A DNA stretch of 64,000 nucleotides, from NCBI GenBank assembly GCA_026008535.1, contig BRKX01000006.1, forward strand, positions 31,670,664-31,734,663. Reading direction: 5' to 3'. This DNA is from Perilla frutescens (Eukaryota > Streptophyta > Magnoliopsida > Lamiales > Lamiaceae). This document shows, piece after piece, positions 9,593 through 21,402 of this stretch (positions are counted from its first letter, which is position 1; each line of letters opens with the position of its first letter). Both the position numbers and the translations under genes were made by a program. The notes under the pieces were generated by a model, which searched no databases, was not told the DNA's origin, and saw nothing but the letters and a program-made list of their open reading frames with translations.

Positions 9593-11670
9593 AACCCATT
9601 GAATACTCATTCCACACGCCTACTTCTACTCTTAGCAACCTTCCGGCTTGATTTTATCCGTTGGAGCTTGAAGAAGACCCAAGAGGAGCTAGTCAAGAGA
9701 AGCTGCTGAATTTTTCGATCAACCCACCCCCATAATTCACTCCACACGTGCACTACACATACTTGAGAGTTAAATACGAGTGGAAAAATCAAGAGTGACA
9801 TACACGAGAGTCTGTGAGGAATTGTGAGGTACTACTTTGCTTTTTCTTCACGTTTGTTCGTTTTACAGGTACCATGAAGAAAGGAAACAATAAAGGGGCG
9901 ACTACTCCACCCCTTGAGGAGCCTAGATCGCCGAACACACCAGGTGAACAGTCCTACTCGTCCGAACCACAGTGGGATCCCAAGTTCCAATACCAAGCTC
10001 TAGTTCAACACTTTGAACGACAGAATCGTCTACTGAAAGACGAACTTGGCAACCAAGTAGCTGAATTGCAAGAGGAGCTTGCAAGACTCAGAGCCCAGTC
10101 GACCACATCCCAAACGGTCCAAGGGAATCCTGAGAAGAGGCCACTCGAGCCTCAAGACGAAGAGACGAGGCAATCTGAGCCTCAAATCAATGCAGCGAGG
10201 CAACCTGAGCCTCAAAGTGATGCAGAGAGGCGTCCCGAGCCTCAATTGGGGCCTACTGACCGACGCCAGCAGCAGAGGAACGTTGACAGGCCGCCACCTG
10301 TACAACACAATGATCAAAGGCCGCCCCGTGAGCCTGCCTTTGAAGATGACTATGATTATGGATACGATTCCTATGCAGCCAGTGGGTATGAAGCTGATTA
10401 CCCAACACAAGGGCACAGAGGACGCCATGGCCGACCCCGAGGTCCCCATAGGCGTGCAAATCACCATGATGATGATGATGGTAGGCTCAACAACATCAAG
10501 ACGAGCATACCCGAATTTGAAGACCTTCACGATCCCGATGTTTACTTAGATTGGGAACGTAAGGTAGAGAAGATCTTTGCATGCTACAACTTTTTAGAGC
10601 AAAAGAAGGTACAACTCGCATGCTTAGAATTTAGAGGCTATGCAGCCTCATGGTGGGAAATGCAACAAGAAAGAAGACGCAGAAACCACAACCCTCCCAT
10701 CGACAATTGGGAAGAAATGAAGGGATTCCTGCGTGGGCGATTTATACCTATGCATTATGAACGGGAGCTTGAGAAGAAACTCAATCGGGTCAAACAAGGT
10801 ACAAGGTCGATTGAAGAGTACCACAAGGAATTGGAGACCCTTCTGAACCGAGTCGGGAAGCAAGAGACCTTAAATGCTACCATCATCCGGTATATTGAAG
10901 GCATGAACCCCGACATTGCATGTGAAGTCGAGCTCAGAGACTTCACCAGTGTAGAAAGAATGGTGCAGTACGCATCAATTGTGGAAAGGCAGCTAAGAGA
11001 GGGTCGCCGTCGATCCCACTTCAATTCAGCCCCTACACGCCCCTCTTGGAATAAAGGTACACCTTCCACATCACTTTCTACTACTTCTAATGACTCTACA
11101 CGTCCCAGAGGTCCATCCGGACCACCCAAACGGCGTTTCGACCGTTCTACACCACAGACAAGCCGTAGACCCGAGTCTACGCTGCCCAACCAGCCACGGC
11201 CGACCCCTACTCGGCCAAATCAAGGTGTTACAGCCCCTAATGCAGCCCCTAATCGTGCTCGTGACATCCAATGTCATAAGTGTCAAGGTTGGGGTCATTT
11301 CCAAGCTCAATGTCCAAACCGGCGGATTCTATACTTAACGAAATCAAATGAAGTCGAATCAGCCAGTGAGGATGAAACAGAGCCCGTGGGCGACGCCACC
11401 ATTGAAGAAGAGATCGAGAATGATGCAGCCCCTAATACAGTCGATCCGGAAGTTCAGCTCAGTTTGGTCACAATCCGGAGTTTGAGCATCATTCGAGAAG
11501 AGGAACAAGAACACCAACGGGAGAACATCTTCTACACCCGTGCAGTGATTCAAGGTCACACGTGTTCCATGATAATTGACAGTGGCAGTGTGATCAACGC
11601 CATTAGTCAATACGCAGTTGAAAAGCTTGGTCTACCTGTTCAACAACATGCAAAACCATACAGACTGCAG

Positions 11671-11673
11671 TAG
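11671..11673 (+). other. In-frame TAG in T1 gag-pol
   Basis: The codon lies in CTGCAG-TAG-CTTACAG. T2 and T6 have TGG (Trp) at the same place. The frame is open for 1137 codons afterwards. Confidence 0.9.
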
Positions 11674-14600
11674 CTTACAGAAAGAGGCGAGATACGTGTG
11701 GTTCACCAGGTAAGTGTCTCATTCTCAATCCATAAGTTTTCTGACACTGTTTTGTGCGACGTTATCCCTATGGATGCGGCACACTTGTTGTTAGGCAGAC
11801 CTTGGCAGTATGATCGACGTGTTGTCCACGATGGACGTATGAACACTTACACCGTCGACATTGATGGCCGAATCAGCACCCTAAGGCCATTATCACCTAA
11901 AGACGTTGCTACGGATCAGCAACGCATGCAAGAGAGGTTCAAAGAGGAAAAGGCGAAGCAAGCAGCCGCAAAACGGGCCCCGAAGGCCACGGCCGAGACC
12001 TCAGCCCCCGGACAGCCCCTTGGCACCGCCACTTCACCTTCCAAACCACCTCATTCGAGCTCCCTAGCTGTGGAAAAGGAGTTGGAGTCGAGTTCAAACA
12101 AGCCTCATGTGAAGAGCTTGTTTATTTCAGCAAAAGGAGTTCAGAAAGCCGTTAAAGCAGGTATGCCCCTTGTTCTACTCACATTTAAGAGCAGTGCTAC
12201 TAATGATTGTTTGCCTAGTGATGTGCAGCCCTTACTTGATGAGTTCAAGGATGTTTTTCCTGAGGAGATACCCGGAGGACTTCCACCAGTGCGAGGAATC
12301 GAGCATCAGATCGATTTCGTCCCCGGAGCCGTGCTTCCCAATCGACCAGCCTATAGGACGTCTCCCGATGAGACTAAGGAGATAGATAGACAAGTCAAGG
12401 AGCTGTTGGAGAAGAAGCAAATTCGAGAGAGCTTGAGCCCGTGCGCCGTTCCAGTGATTCTGGTGCCAAAGAAGAACAACGAATGGCGTATGTGCATGGA
12501 TTGCCGTGCAATCAATAAAATCACGGTAAAGTATCGTTTTCCCATCCCTAGATTAGATGATATGCTTGATGAGTTATCTGGTTCGCGTGTCTTTTCTAAA
12601 ATTGATTTGCGTTCTGGTTATTTTCAAGTACGTATGCAAGAAGGTGATGAATGGAAAACTGCATTTAAAACTAAGCATGGTTTGTATGAATGGCTTGTTA
12701 TGCCTTTTGGTCTCACTAATGCACCAAGCACATTTATGCGTCTGATGAATCATGTTTTACGTGAAGTGATTGGAAAGTATGTTGTTGTGTATTTTGATGA
12801 CATTTTGATTTACAGTGACACGACACATACACATATGCAGCACCTTAGACACGTTTTTGAGCTTCTTAGAGAGTCAAAATTATATGGTAATCTGTCTAAG
12901 TGTTCTTTTTGCATGAGTGAAGTCGTTTTTCTAGGCTTCGTTGTAAGTTTACGTGGTATAGAAGTAGACCGTTCCAAAATCAAAGCGATTGAGGAATGGC
13001 CCACTCCTAAGTCTGCGAGTGACGTGAGGTCTTTCCACGGCCTTGCTGGCTTTTATCGTCGCTTTGTGCGCGATTTCTCCAGCATAGCCGCGCCGCTTAC
13101 TGAGTTAAGCAAGAAAGATCGAAAGTTTGAATGGGGTCCTGTTCAAGAGCATGCGTTTAACACTTTAAAATCATGTTTATGTAATGCGCCTGTTCTTACT
13201 CTTCCGGACTTTAATAAAACTTTTGAGATTGAATGTGATGCCTCGGGCAAAGGGATTGGTGCTGTTTTGATGCAGGAACGGCGCCCAGTCGCCTATTTTA
13301 GTGAAAAGCTCCACGATGCAGCCCTTCGTTATTCGACCTATGACAAGGAGCTGTACGCACTCAAGAGAGCTTTAGAAACGTGGCAGCACTATTTATGGCC
13401 CAAGGAGTTCGTGATTCACACGGATCACGAGAGTTTGAAGCATTTGAAAGGCCAGCAAAATCTAAACAAGCGACATGCACGATGGGTAGAGTTTATCGAG
13501 TCTTTCCCGTACGTCATCAAGTACAAGAAAGGCGCCGAAAACGTTGTTGCTGATGAATTGTCGAGAAGGTACGTTCTCTTGAACCTTATGCATGCTAAGA
13601 TGTTGGGATTTGATGCAATTAAGGAGTTATATGCATGTGATGAGTTTTTCGCACCCATATATGCTGAATGTTGCTCAAAATCTCGTGCTTATGATGGTTA
13701 TTTCGTGCATGATGGGTTCTTGTTCAAGGGTTCACAATTATGCATTCCTAAGTCTTCTATGCGTGAGTTGTTAGTTCTTGAATCGCATGCGGGAGGTTTA
13801 ATGGGTCACTTTGGTGTGTCTAAGACGTTAAACTTGCTGCATGAGCATTTCTTTTGGCCACGTATGAAGCATGATGTTGAGAATGTGTGTAGTAGATGTA
13901 TAACATGCAAGAAATCGAAATCTACTTCACATCCTTTTGGTTTATACACGCCTCTACCAGCCCCGTCTTCCCCGTGGATTGATTTATCTATGGATTTCAT
14001 ATTAGGATTACCACGGTCTAGATCTGGTCGAGATAGTATTTTTGTGGTTGTTGATAGGTTTTCCAAGATGTCTCATTTCATTGCATGTAGGAAAACCGAT
14101 GATGCAGTACACATAGCCAATCTGTTCTTTATACATGTTGTGCGTTTACATGGAATACCTAGAACTATTGTTAGTGATAGGGATTCTAAGTTTCTTGCAC
14201 ATTTTTGGCGTGTACTTTGGGGAAAATTAGGTACCAAATTGTTATTTTCTACTGCATGTCATCCACAAACTGATGGACAAACTGAAGTAGTTAATCGCAC
14301 TTTAGGTACTTTGCTGCGAGCTTTAGTTAAAAACAACTTGAAATCATGGGAAGATTGTTTGCCATATGCTGAATTTGCTTATAATCGCGTTGTGCATTCA
14401 TCTACCAATATGTCTCCGTTTGAAGTTGTTTATGGTTTTAATCCGCTAACGCCTAATGATCTGTTGCCTTTACCTGTTGAGCATCTAACAAGTGTTAAAG
14501 GTACAAGAAAAGCGGAACAAGTTAAGGAGATGCATGAGAAAATACGTGCGCGTATTGAAGCCGTTGGCGCACGTAATACTGTTCAAAAGAATAAACGGCG

Positions 14601-14843
14601 CAAGCAAGTGATTTTCCAGCCTGGAGATCGCGTTTGGATTCATCTGAGTCCTGGACGATTTCCCAACTTGAGAAAATCGAAATTGATGCCTAGAGGAGAT
14701 GGACCATTCACCGTGCTGAGTCGAGTCAATGACAATGCATATCGCATTGATTTACCCGGTGAGTATAAGTGTTCATCTACATTTAATGTTGCTGACTTAT
14801 CTTCCTTTTCTGCAGATGATGAGTTCGATGATGATGAGCCTGT

Positions 14844-14879
14844 GAATTCGAGGACGAATTCTTTTCAGCAGGGGGGGAA
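14844..14879 (+). promoter_or_regulatory. Pre-PPT hairpin and PPT of T1
   Basis: GAATTCG-AGGA-CGAATTC (14844-14861) is a perfect 7-bp stem with an AGGA loop. It is followed by the purine tract AGCAGGGGGGGAA, which directly precedes the 3' LTR at 14880. The region also encodes NSRTNSFQQGGN. Confidence 0.85.
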
Positions 14880-15927
14880 TGATGAGGTCATACAAGGCAA
14901 TGAAGAAAATGATCCGGAGCTGCAGTTTAAAGGTCCAATGACGCGTTTGCGAGCTAAGAAGTTACAAGCTTATTTACAAGCTTCTATTCGTCGCAAATTC
15001 GAAATGCATGAAGATGAAGTCAAGGGCAGCCCAAGATGGATCACCATGCTATCTATTAATGATGAAGAAGGTATCATGAAGACGTGAGAAGAAGAATGAC
15101 GCCATTTGGACGTGTGCATTAAAAGTTATACGCGTTTGCATGGGAAATCGGGAGATGCTGTTTTTCATGCAAAGGTGGCAAGGAATATATTACATGGGCC
15201 ACGAAATTATACACTATATTTCAGCCCATGTCATGAAAATTAAAGGTCCAAATAGGCGTGGATTTGCAAGCCCAAGTCCATTGGGATTTATCCTTATCTA
15301 GTTAGATTTAGATAGATTTTTGTTATCTTATTTTTGGTATCTTTTGATTTTATCCTAGATTGATTAGGATTAGTATTTTTCAATGTTTATCTAGTTATTT
15401 AGGGTTAAAATTTCGTCCATATGCTCTCCTATAAATAGGAGCACCCTGTGACATTCATAAATCAGACAATTGCAAGAAATAAAGAGTTATTCTCAATCTG
15501 TCTCATGATCCTTCGGTTGATCAAACTTTTATCTACAATTCTATTGTTCTAGCAAATCAATAGTCTTATTTAAGTTCTTCAGGGTATAATTAAGTACTTG
15601 GGAGAATTGCTATCCGGAGAAGCTAGACGTGCGCGTTCGGGTTATTCAACACGGGTTCGCCGAATCTAACCTATCCTTCGACCACACCGCCGCCGCCAAC
15701 ACCATCAATACCGCCGTCATCCGCCGCCGTGACCATCACCACCGCCGAGTTCCAGCCACCATCCAAGTGTTCCAATCGAGTCCTAGTTCGTGTCTACGTA
15801 ATTCTAGTAAGTTTTATCGTATTTTGAGTCGGATTGATTCCATCGTTTTCTAGCTGACGTAGTTCGATTCTTGAGTCTTCCGCGTGCATAAATCTCGTGT
15901 CTTGGATACATTGTCCGGGTCACATCA
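14880..15927 (+). repeat. 3' LTR of T1
   Basis: The LTR is 1048 bp, the same length as the 5' LTR and almost identical to it. It encodes the last about 69 residues of the gag-pol frame. Confidence 0.95.
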
Positions 15928-15932
15928 ATCCC
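15928..15932. repeat. Target-site duplication of T1, right copy (ATCCC)
   Basis: It is identical to 7917-7921. The interrupted LTR resumes after it with TTACGTATCCGACG. Confidence 0.9.
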
Positions 15933-16010
15933 TTACGTATCCGACGTTGTTCTGTTCCTAAGCTTCCGCATATTTCGTCCGTGTCGTGTTCCATAGGTCC
16001 CGTCACATCA

Positions 16011-16508
16011 CATACAATGCCATAAATGTCAAGGTTGGGGTCATTTTCAGAACCAGTGTCCAAACCGGCGTGTTTTGTTCATCACCGAACAAAATGAGAT
16101 CGAGTCCGCTAGTGAGGACGAGTCCGAGCAGCCTACGGACATCGCCAGGACCATGGAGGAGCCGTCCCTAGCTGATCATGAAGAGGCCGAACCTGAGTTC
16201 CCTCTTGTGAGTCTTGTTTCAATTCGAAGTTTGAATATCAGTCGAGATGAAGAGCAACCGGATCAACGTGAGAACATCTTCTACACGAGAGTTGCTATCC
16301 AAGGCGAGATTTGCTCCATGATCATCGACAGTGGGAGAGTTATTCATGCCATCAGTCAGTATGCGGTGGACAAGCTTGGTCTAGTTCCAATGAAGCATCT
16401 GAAGCCATATAAGTTGCAGTGGCTTACAGACCGAGGTGAGATTCGCGTCGCATGCCAGGTAAGTGTTGAATTTTCCATTGGTCGATTTTCTGACACTGTT
16501 ATTTGCGA
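16011..16508 (+). pseudogene. Gag knuckle and protease fragment
   Basis: An open frame from 16012 encodes the CCHC knuckle (CHKCQGWGHFQNQC), an acidic linker, and the protease core IIDSGRVIHAISQYAVDKLGL, ending in TVICD. At 16509 it jumps into the C-rich leader of T6. VPMKHLKPYKLQWLTDRGEI is shared with T3 (about 38400-38500), so this is a T3-type subfamily fragment. The residue after DSG is Arg where relatives have Ser. Both ends are broken. Confidence 0.8.
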
Positions 16509-16827
16509 TACACCCATACACCCATACACCCGTGGTCCGCATACACCAACCCATTGAATACTCATTCCACACGCCTACTTCTACTCTTAGCAACCTTCCG
16601 GCTTGATTCTATCCGTTGGAGCTTGAAGAAGACCTAGAGGAGCTAGTCAAGAGAAGCTGCTGAATTTTTCGATCAACCGACCCCCATATTTCACTCCACA
16701 CGTGCACTACACATACTTGAGAGTTAAACATAAGTGGAAAAATCAAGAGTGACATACACGAGCGTCTGTGAGGAATTGTGAGGTACTACTTTGCTTTTTC
16801 TTCACGTTTGTTCATTTTGCAGGTACC
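16509..16827 (+). other. Distal leader of T6
   Basis: It begins with ACACCCATACACCC repeats (16509-16545) and is colinear with 9565-9873 of T1 up to the gag start, including the GAG|GT and GCAG|GT splice-like pair. Its LTR, PBS and A-rich tract are missing. Confidence 0.7.
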
Positions 16828-18763
16828 ATGAAGAAAGGAAACAATAAAGGGGCGACTACTCCACCCCTTGAGGAACCTAGATCACCGAACACACCAGGCG
16901 AACAATCCTACTCGTCCGAACCACAATGGGATGCCAAGTACCAATATGAAGCACTAGCTAAGCACTTTGAGCGACAGACTCGTCTACTGAAAGACGAACT
17001 TGGCAACCAAGTAGCTGAATTGCAAGAGGAGCTTGCAAAGCTTCGATCTGAAACGGACGCATCCCAAACGGTCCAAGGAGATCCTGAGAAGAGGCCACTC
17101 GAGCCTCAAGATGAAGAGACGAGGCAATTCGAGCCTCAAACTAATGCAGAGAGGCAATCCGAGCCTCAAGACAACACAAAGAGGCGACATGAGCCTCAAA
17201 CAGGAGCCCAAGGCCGACGCCAACCCCTGAGAAACGTCCCACAGCCGCCTCCTGTTCAGCAAGTTGATCAAAGGCCGCCCCGAGAGCCCGCCTTTGAAGA
17301 AGACTTTGATTATGGATACGATTCCTATGCAGCCAGTGGTTATGAAGCTGATTACATACCACAAGGGCGAAGAGAACGCCATGGACGACCCCGAGGTCCC
17401 CATAGGCGTGCAAATCATCATGATGATGATGATGGTAGGCTCAACAACATCAAGACGAGCATACCTGAATTTGAAGGCCTTCACGATCCCGATGTTTACT
17501 TAGATTGGGAACGTAAGGTAGAGAAGATCTTTGCATGCTACAACTTTTCAGAGCAAAAGAAGGTACAACTCGCATGCTTAGAGTTTAGAGGCTACGCAGC
17601 CTCATGGTGGGAAATGCAGCAAGAAAGGAGACGCCGAAATCACAACCCTCCAATCGACAACTGGGAGGAAATGAAAGGATTTATGCATGGGCGTTTCATA
17701 CCCATGCATTATGAAAGATAGCTTGAAAAAAGCTCAATCGGGTCAAGCAAGGTACGAGGTCGATTGAAGAGTACCACAAGGAATTGGAGACCCTTCTGAA
17801 CCGCGTCGGGAAGCAAGAGACCTTAAATGCTACCATCATCCGGTACATTGAAGGTATGAACCCCGACATTGCATGTGAAGTCGAGCTCAGAGACTTCACC
17901 AGTGTAGAAAGAATGGTGCAGTACGCGACAATTGTGGAAAGGCAGCTAAGAGAGGGTCGCCGTCGATCCCACTTCAATTCAGCCCCTACACGCCCATCTT
18001 GGAATAAAGGTACCCCTTCCATATCACTTTCTACTCCTACTAATGATTCTACACGATCCAGAGGTCCATCCGGACCACCCGAACGGCGTTTCGACCGTTC
18101 TACACCGCAGACAAGCCGTAGACCCGAGTCTACACCGCCCAACCAGCTACGGCCGACCCCTACTCGGCCAAATCAAGGTGTTACAGCCCCTAATGCAGCC
18201 CCTAATCGTGCTCGTGACATCCAATGTCATAAGTGTCCAAACCGGCGAGTTCCAAGCTTAGTGTCCAAACCGGCGAGTTCTATACTTAACGGAATAAAAT
18301 GAAGTCGAATCAGCCAGTGAGGATGAAAAGGAGCCCGTGGGTGACGCCACACTTGAAGAAGAAGTCGAGAATGATGCAGCCCCTAATCCGGTCGATCCGG
18401 AAGTTCAGCTCAGTTTGGTCACAATCCGGCGTTTGAGCATCATTCGAGAAGAGGAACAAGAACACCAACGGGAGAACATCTTCTACACCCGTGTAGTGAT
18501 TCAAGGTCACACGTGTTCCATGATAATTGATAGTGGCAGTGTGATCAATGCCATTAGTCAGTACGCAGTTGAAAAGCTTGGTCTACCTGTTCAACAACAT
18601 GCAAAACCTTACAGATTGCAGTGGCTTACAGAAAGAGGCGAGATACGCGTGGTTCACCAGGTAAGTGTCTCATTCTCAATCCATAAGTTTTCTGACACTG
18701 TTTTGTGCGACGTTATCCCTATGGATGCGGCACACTTGTTATTAGGCAGACCTTGGCAGTATG
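16828..18763 (+). pseudogene. T6 gag-protease, decayed and truncated
   Basis: It starts MKKGNNKG like T1. The gag core is open to a TAG at 17719-17721, where a base is also lost, so the frame shifts (next open part from 17784). The zinc knuckle is destroyed: after CHKC the sequence jumps to PNRR, and GTCCAAACCGGCGAGTT is duplicated nearby (18234-18285). The frame resumes by 18337 with the protease (IIDSGSVINAIS) up to LLGRPWQY. At about 18763 it meets a minus-strand LTR-5 remnant. RT and integrase are absent. Confidence 0.85.
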
Positions 18764-18764
18764 C

Positions 18765-18870
18765 AACCTCTTGCAAATATTCTTGCAACCTCTTGGCTCG
18801 TAGTCTTGTGACGGGTCTTTTGAATTGCAGCTCTTCATTGACTTCATCATTGCTATGGATGTCCTCATCA
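18765..18870 (-). repeat. LTR-5 remnant (3' LTR of T4, first about 106 bp)
   Basis: It starts TGATGAGGACATCC in sense, directly after the T4 PPT. It matches the start of the LTR at 43838. The rest was lost at the junction with T6. The part left encodes a T4 tail with PVTRLRAKRLQEYLQ. Confidence 0.8.
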
Positions 18871-21402
18871 TTCCCCCCCTGCTGAAGAGAATTCGTCCTC
18901 GAATTTGAAGGGTCATCATGGTCGAATTCATCTGCAGAAAAAGGAGACAAATCAGCAACATTAAATGTAGAAGAACACTTGTACTCACCAGGGAGATCAA
19001 TGCGGTATGCATTATCATTAACACGGCTCAAAACAGTGAATGGGCTATCTCCACGAGGCGACAACTTGGACTTCCTCAAGTTAGGGAATCGACCTGGACT
19101 AAGGTGAATCCAAACTCGATCTCCGGGCTGGAATATCACACGCTTGCGCCTCGTGTTGCGTGCGGCGGCGGTTTGAGCGCCTTTGTGCTCGATCCGGGCA
19201 CGAACCTTCTCATGCATCTCTCGAATAAAATCAGCTCTCTTCATACCTTTAACACTCGTTAGATGCTCAACGGGTAAAGGAATCAAATCAGTAGGAGTTA
19301 ACGGATTAAATCCATAAACTACCTCAAATGGAGACATGTTAGTAGAAGAATAAATAACACGATTATAAGCAAATTCAGCATATGGTAAACACTCTTCCCA
19401 TGACTTCAAGTTGTTCTTAATTAGAGACCTAAGTAAAGCTCCTAATGTACGATTCACAACCTCAGTTTGACCATCAGTTTGTGAATGACATGCAATAGAA
19501 AACAATAACTTAGTAACTAATTTTCCCCACAAAACACGCCAAAAATGTCCTAAAAACTTAGAATCCCTATCACTAACAATAGTACGAGGAATTCCATGCA
19601 ATCTAACAACATGCACAAAGAACAAGTTGGCAATATGAATAGCATCATCGGTTTTTCTACATGCAATGAAATGAGCCATTTTAGAGAACCGATCAACTAC
19701 AACAAACACCGAATCTTTACCCGACCTAGACCTAGGCAATCCTAAGATGAAATCCATAGATATGTCGATCCAAGGGGCTGTGGGGGCGGGTAACGGCGTG
19801 TACAATCCAAACGGGTGTGAAGTGGACTTGGCTTGACGACAAGTAATGCAACGACTACACACATTCTCTACATCCCTACGCATATGCGGCCAATAAAAGT
19901 GTTTATGCAGCAAGTTCAATGTCTTATGTACACCAAAGTGACCCATTAAACCTCCCGCATGCGATTCTAACACAAGTAGCTCACGCATAGAACAAATAGG
20001 AATGCATAACTTAGACTCCTTAAACAAAAACCCATCATGCACATAATAACCATCAATAGCTCTAGATTTCAACACACATGAAGCATATATGAGGCTGAAA
20101 TAGGCGTCCTCAACATATAACGACTTAATGGACTCGAAACCAAGCATCTTAGCATGCATTAAGTTCAGAAGTGCGTACCTTCGAGATAACGCGTCCGCGA
20201 CGATGTTTTCCTCACCTTTCTTGTACTTGATCACGTATGGGAAGGACTCGATGAATTCCACCCATCTTGCATGTCTCTTGTTCAGATTTTGCTGTCCTTT
20301 GAGGTGCTTTAAACTCTCGTGGTCCGTGTGAATCACGAACTCCTTGGGCCAAAGATAGTGCTGCCATGTATCCAATGCACGCTTTAAAGCATAAAGCTCT
20401 TTTTCGTACGTAGAATACCTCAAACTGGCGCCACTAAGCTTCTCACTGAAGTAGGCGACGGGCCTGCGATCCTGCATCAAAACTGCACCAATACCTATGC
20501 CCGAAGCATCACACTCGATCTCAAAAGTCTTAGTAAAATCAGATAAACGAAGAACAGGAGCAGAACATAACAAAGATTTCAAAGTAGTAAATGCATGCTC
20601 TTGTTGTTTACCCCACTCAAATTTCCGATCCTTCTTACTTAGCTCAGTAAGAGGGGCAGCTATACTAGAAAAATCACGCACAAAACGTCGGTAAAAACCG
20701 GCAAGTCCATGAAAGGACTGAACTTCCGAAGCATTTTTCGGGGTTGGCCATTCCTCAATCGCCTTGATTTTGGAACGGTCTACCTCAATACCACGAAAAC
20801 TGACGACAAAGCCTAGAAAAACGACTTCATCTATGCAAAAGGAACACTTAGACAAATTTCCATACAACTTTGCATCACGCAAGAGCATAAAAACACGCCT
20901 AAGGTGATCTAGGTGCGCCTGTGCACTGTGACTGTAAATCAAGATATCATCAAAGTAAACAACCACAAATTTACCAATCACATCACGCAAAACATGGTTC
21001 ATTAACCTCATAAACGTGCTCGGTGCATTAGTGAGACCAAATGGCATAACTAACCACTCATATAGACCATACTTTGTTTTAAACGCAGTTTTCCATTCAT
21101 CCCCTTCATGCATTCTAACTTGAAAATAACCAGATCTTAAATCTATCTTAGCTCATCGACTCACGGATTTTCTTCTTCTCTAGCAACTCCTTCACTTGAC
21201 GGTCGATCTCCTTCGTCTCCTCGGGGGACGTGCGGTACGCCAGTCTGTTGGGTAAGACTGCGCCGGGTACGAAGTCGATCTGGTGCTCGATCCCACGAAC
21301 TGGAGGTAATCCACTTGGAATCTCTTCCGGGAACACGTCCGCGAACTCCTCCATAAGGGGCTGCACATCACAAGGCAAAGAAACACCATTAGTAGCACTG
21401 TC
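18871..21402 (-). pseudogene. T4 pol half (RT, RNase H, integrase)
   Basis: In sense it starts inside the protease-RT linker (DSATNGVSLP), directly after the N1 insertion site. After KKIRESMS about 55 codons of the RT palm/fingers are deleted and the frame shifts (junction about 21148). An open stretch from 21113 carries FGLTNAPSTF, YFDDILIYS, RNase H (ECDASG), the integrase HHCC finger, the DDE core and the C-terminal region, then SRTNSLQQGGNDE into the LTR. The gag half is at 52970-55060 on the other strand, moved there by the inversion. Confidence 0.9.
21398..21402. repeat. Target-site duplication of N1, left copy (CTGTC)
   Basis: It is the reverse complement of GACAG at 55056-55060. The two copies sit on either side of N1 once the inversion is undone, inside T4 pol. 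Confidence 0.85.

Larger units (their letters stand above)
8970..9873 (+). other. Leader of T1
   Basis: The PBS TGGTATCAGAGCC lies at 8976-8988. An A-rich tract runs from 9098 to 9227 and holds the hairpin AGGGAT-CGAA-ATCCCT (about 9126-9141). C-rich ATACACCC repeats run from 9494 to 9592. Just before gag are GAG|GT (about 9830) and a pyrimidine run ending ACAG|GTACC, which look like splice sites only about 45 nt apart. There are few ATGs between the C-rich repeats and the gag start. Confidence 0.75.
9874..15087 (+). pseudogene. T1 gag-pol polyprotein, one nonsense codon
   Basis: The start at 9874 (ACCATGAAG, protein MKKGNNKG) is chosen because the same start recurs in T2 and T6. In one frame of about 1737 codons: Gln/Pro/Glu-rich N-terminus; gag core about 210-330 (YLDWERKVEKIF, YAASWWEMQQERR); CCHC knuckle about 467-480 (CHKCQGWGHFQAQC); protease IIDSGS about 568; RT with FGLTNAPSTF and YFDDILIYS about 972; RNase H with FEIECDASG about 1116; integrase zinc finger about 1304-1345; DD(35)E residues about 1373, 1434 and 1470; and a basic tail GPMTRLRAKKLQ about 1685, encoded by the LTR from about 1669. 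A TAG replaces the TGG seen in relatives at 11671-11673, just after the protease core, so only Gag plus a partial protease can be made. It is otherwise intact. Confidence 0.95.
7922..15927 (+). mobile_element. Complete young Ty3/gypsy element T1 (CRM-like)
   Basis: T1 is an 8006-bp element with LTRs of 1048 bp each (7922-8969, 14880-15927), a 5-bp duplication ATCCC, PBS, PPT and one gag-pol frame. I found only one difference between its LTRs by eye (g at about 8265, c in the other copy), so insertion is recent. It inserted in the sense direction into the U5 part of an older LTR. The only break I see in the coding frame is one TAG at 11671-11673. The frame continues into the 3' LTR, as known for CRM chromoviruses, and I see no chromodomain of the usual chromovirus type. 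Confidence 0.95.
7026..16010 (+). repeat. Chimeric LTR (LTR-2 front, LTR-7 back) split by T1
   Basis: Positions 7026-7566 match LTR-2 from TGATGAGACCATGG to TTTTGAATAC. At 7567 the sequence switches to a T1/T2-like LTR (GATCTTTTGTTGATCG..., GGGAGAATTGCTATCCGG). That part continues to 7921, is interrupted by T1 (7922-15927 plus its duplicated ATCCC), and ends at 16010 with CCCGTCACATCA. Without T1 it is about 974 bp, with a proper TG start and CA end. It abuts a gag zinc-knuckle fragment at 16011. Confidence 0.75.

Noticed and set aside
10030..10530. Long antisense frames opposite gag (also 16984-17484 and 61242-61742)
   Set aside because: Shadow frames caused by the codon pattern of the Glu/Pro/Gln-rich gag start on the coding strand.
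7020..16016. CATACA on both sides of the chimeric LTR (7020-7025 and 16011-16016) as a target-site duplication
   Set aside because: The left copy is native to the C-rich leader (CCATACAC) and the right copy is native to the gag zinc-knuckle codons (ACATACAATGCC). The flanks are not adjacent in any parent element and 6 bp is not the usual length here, so chance is more likely.
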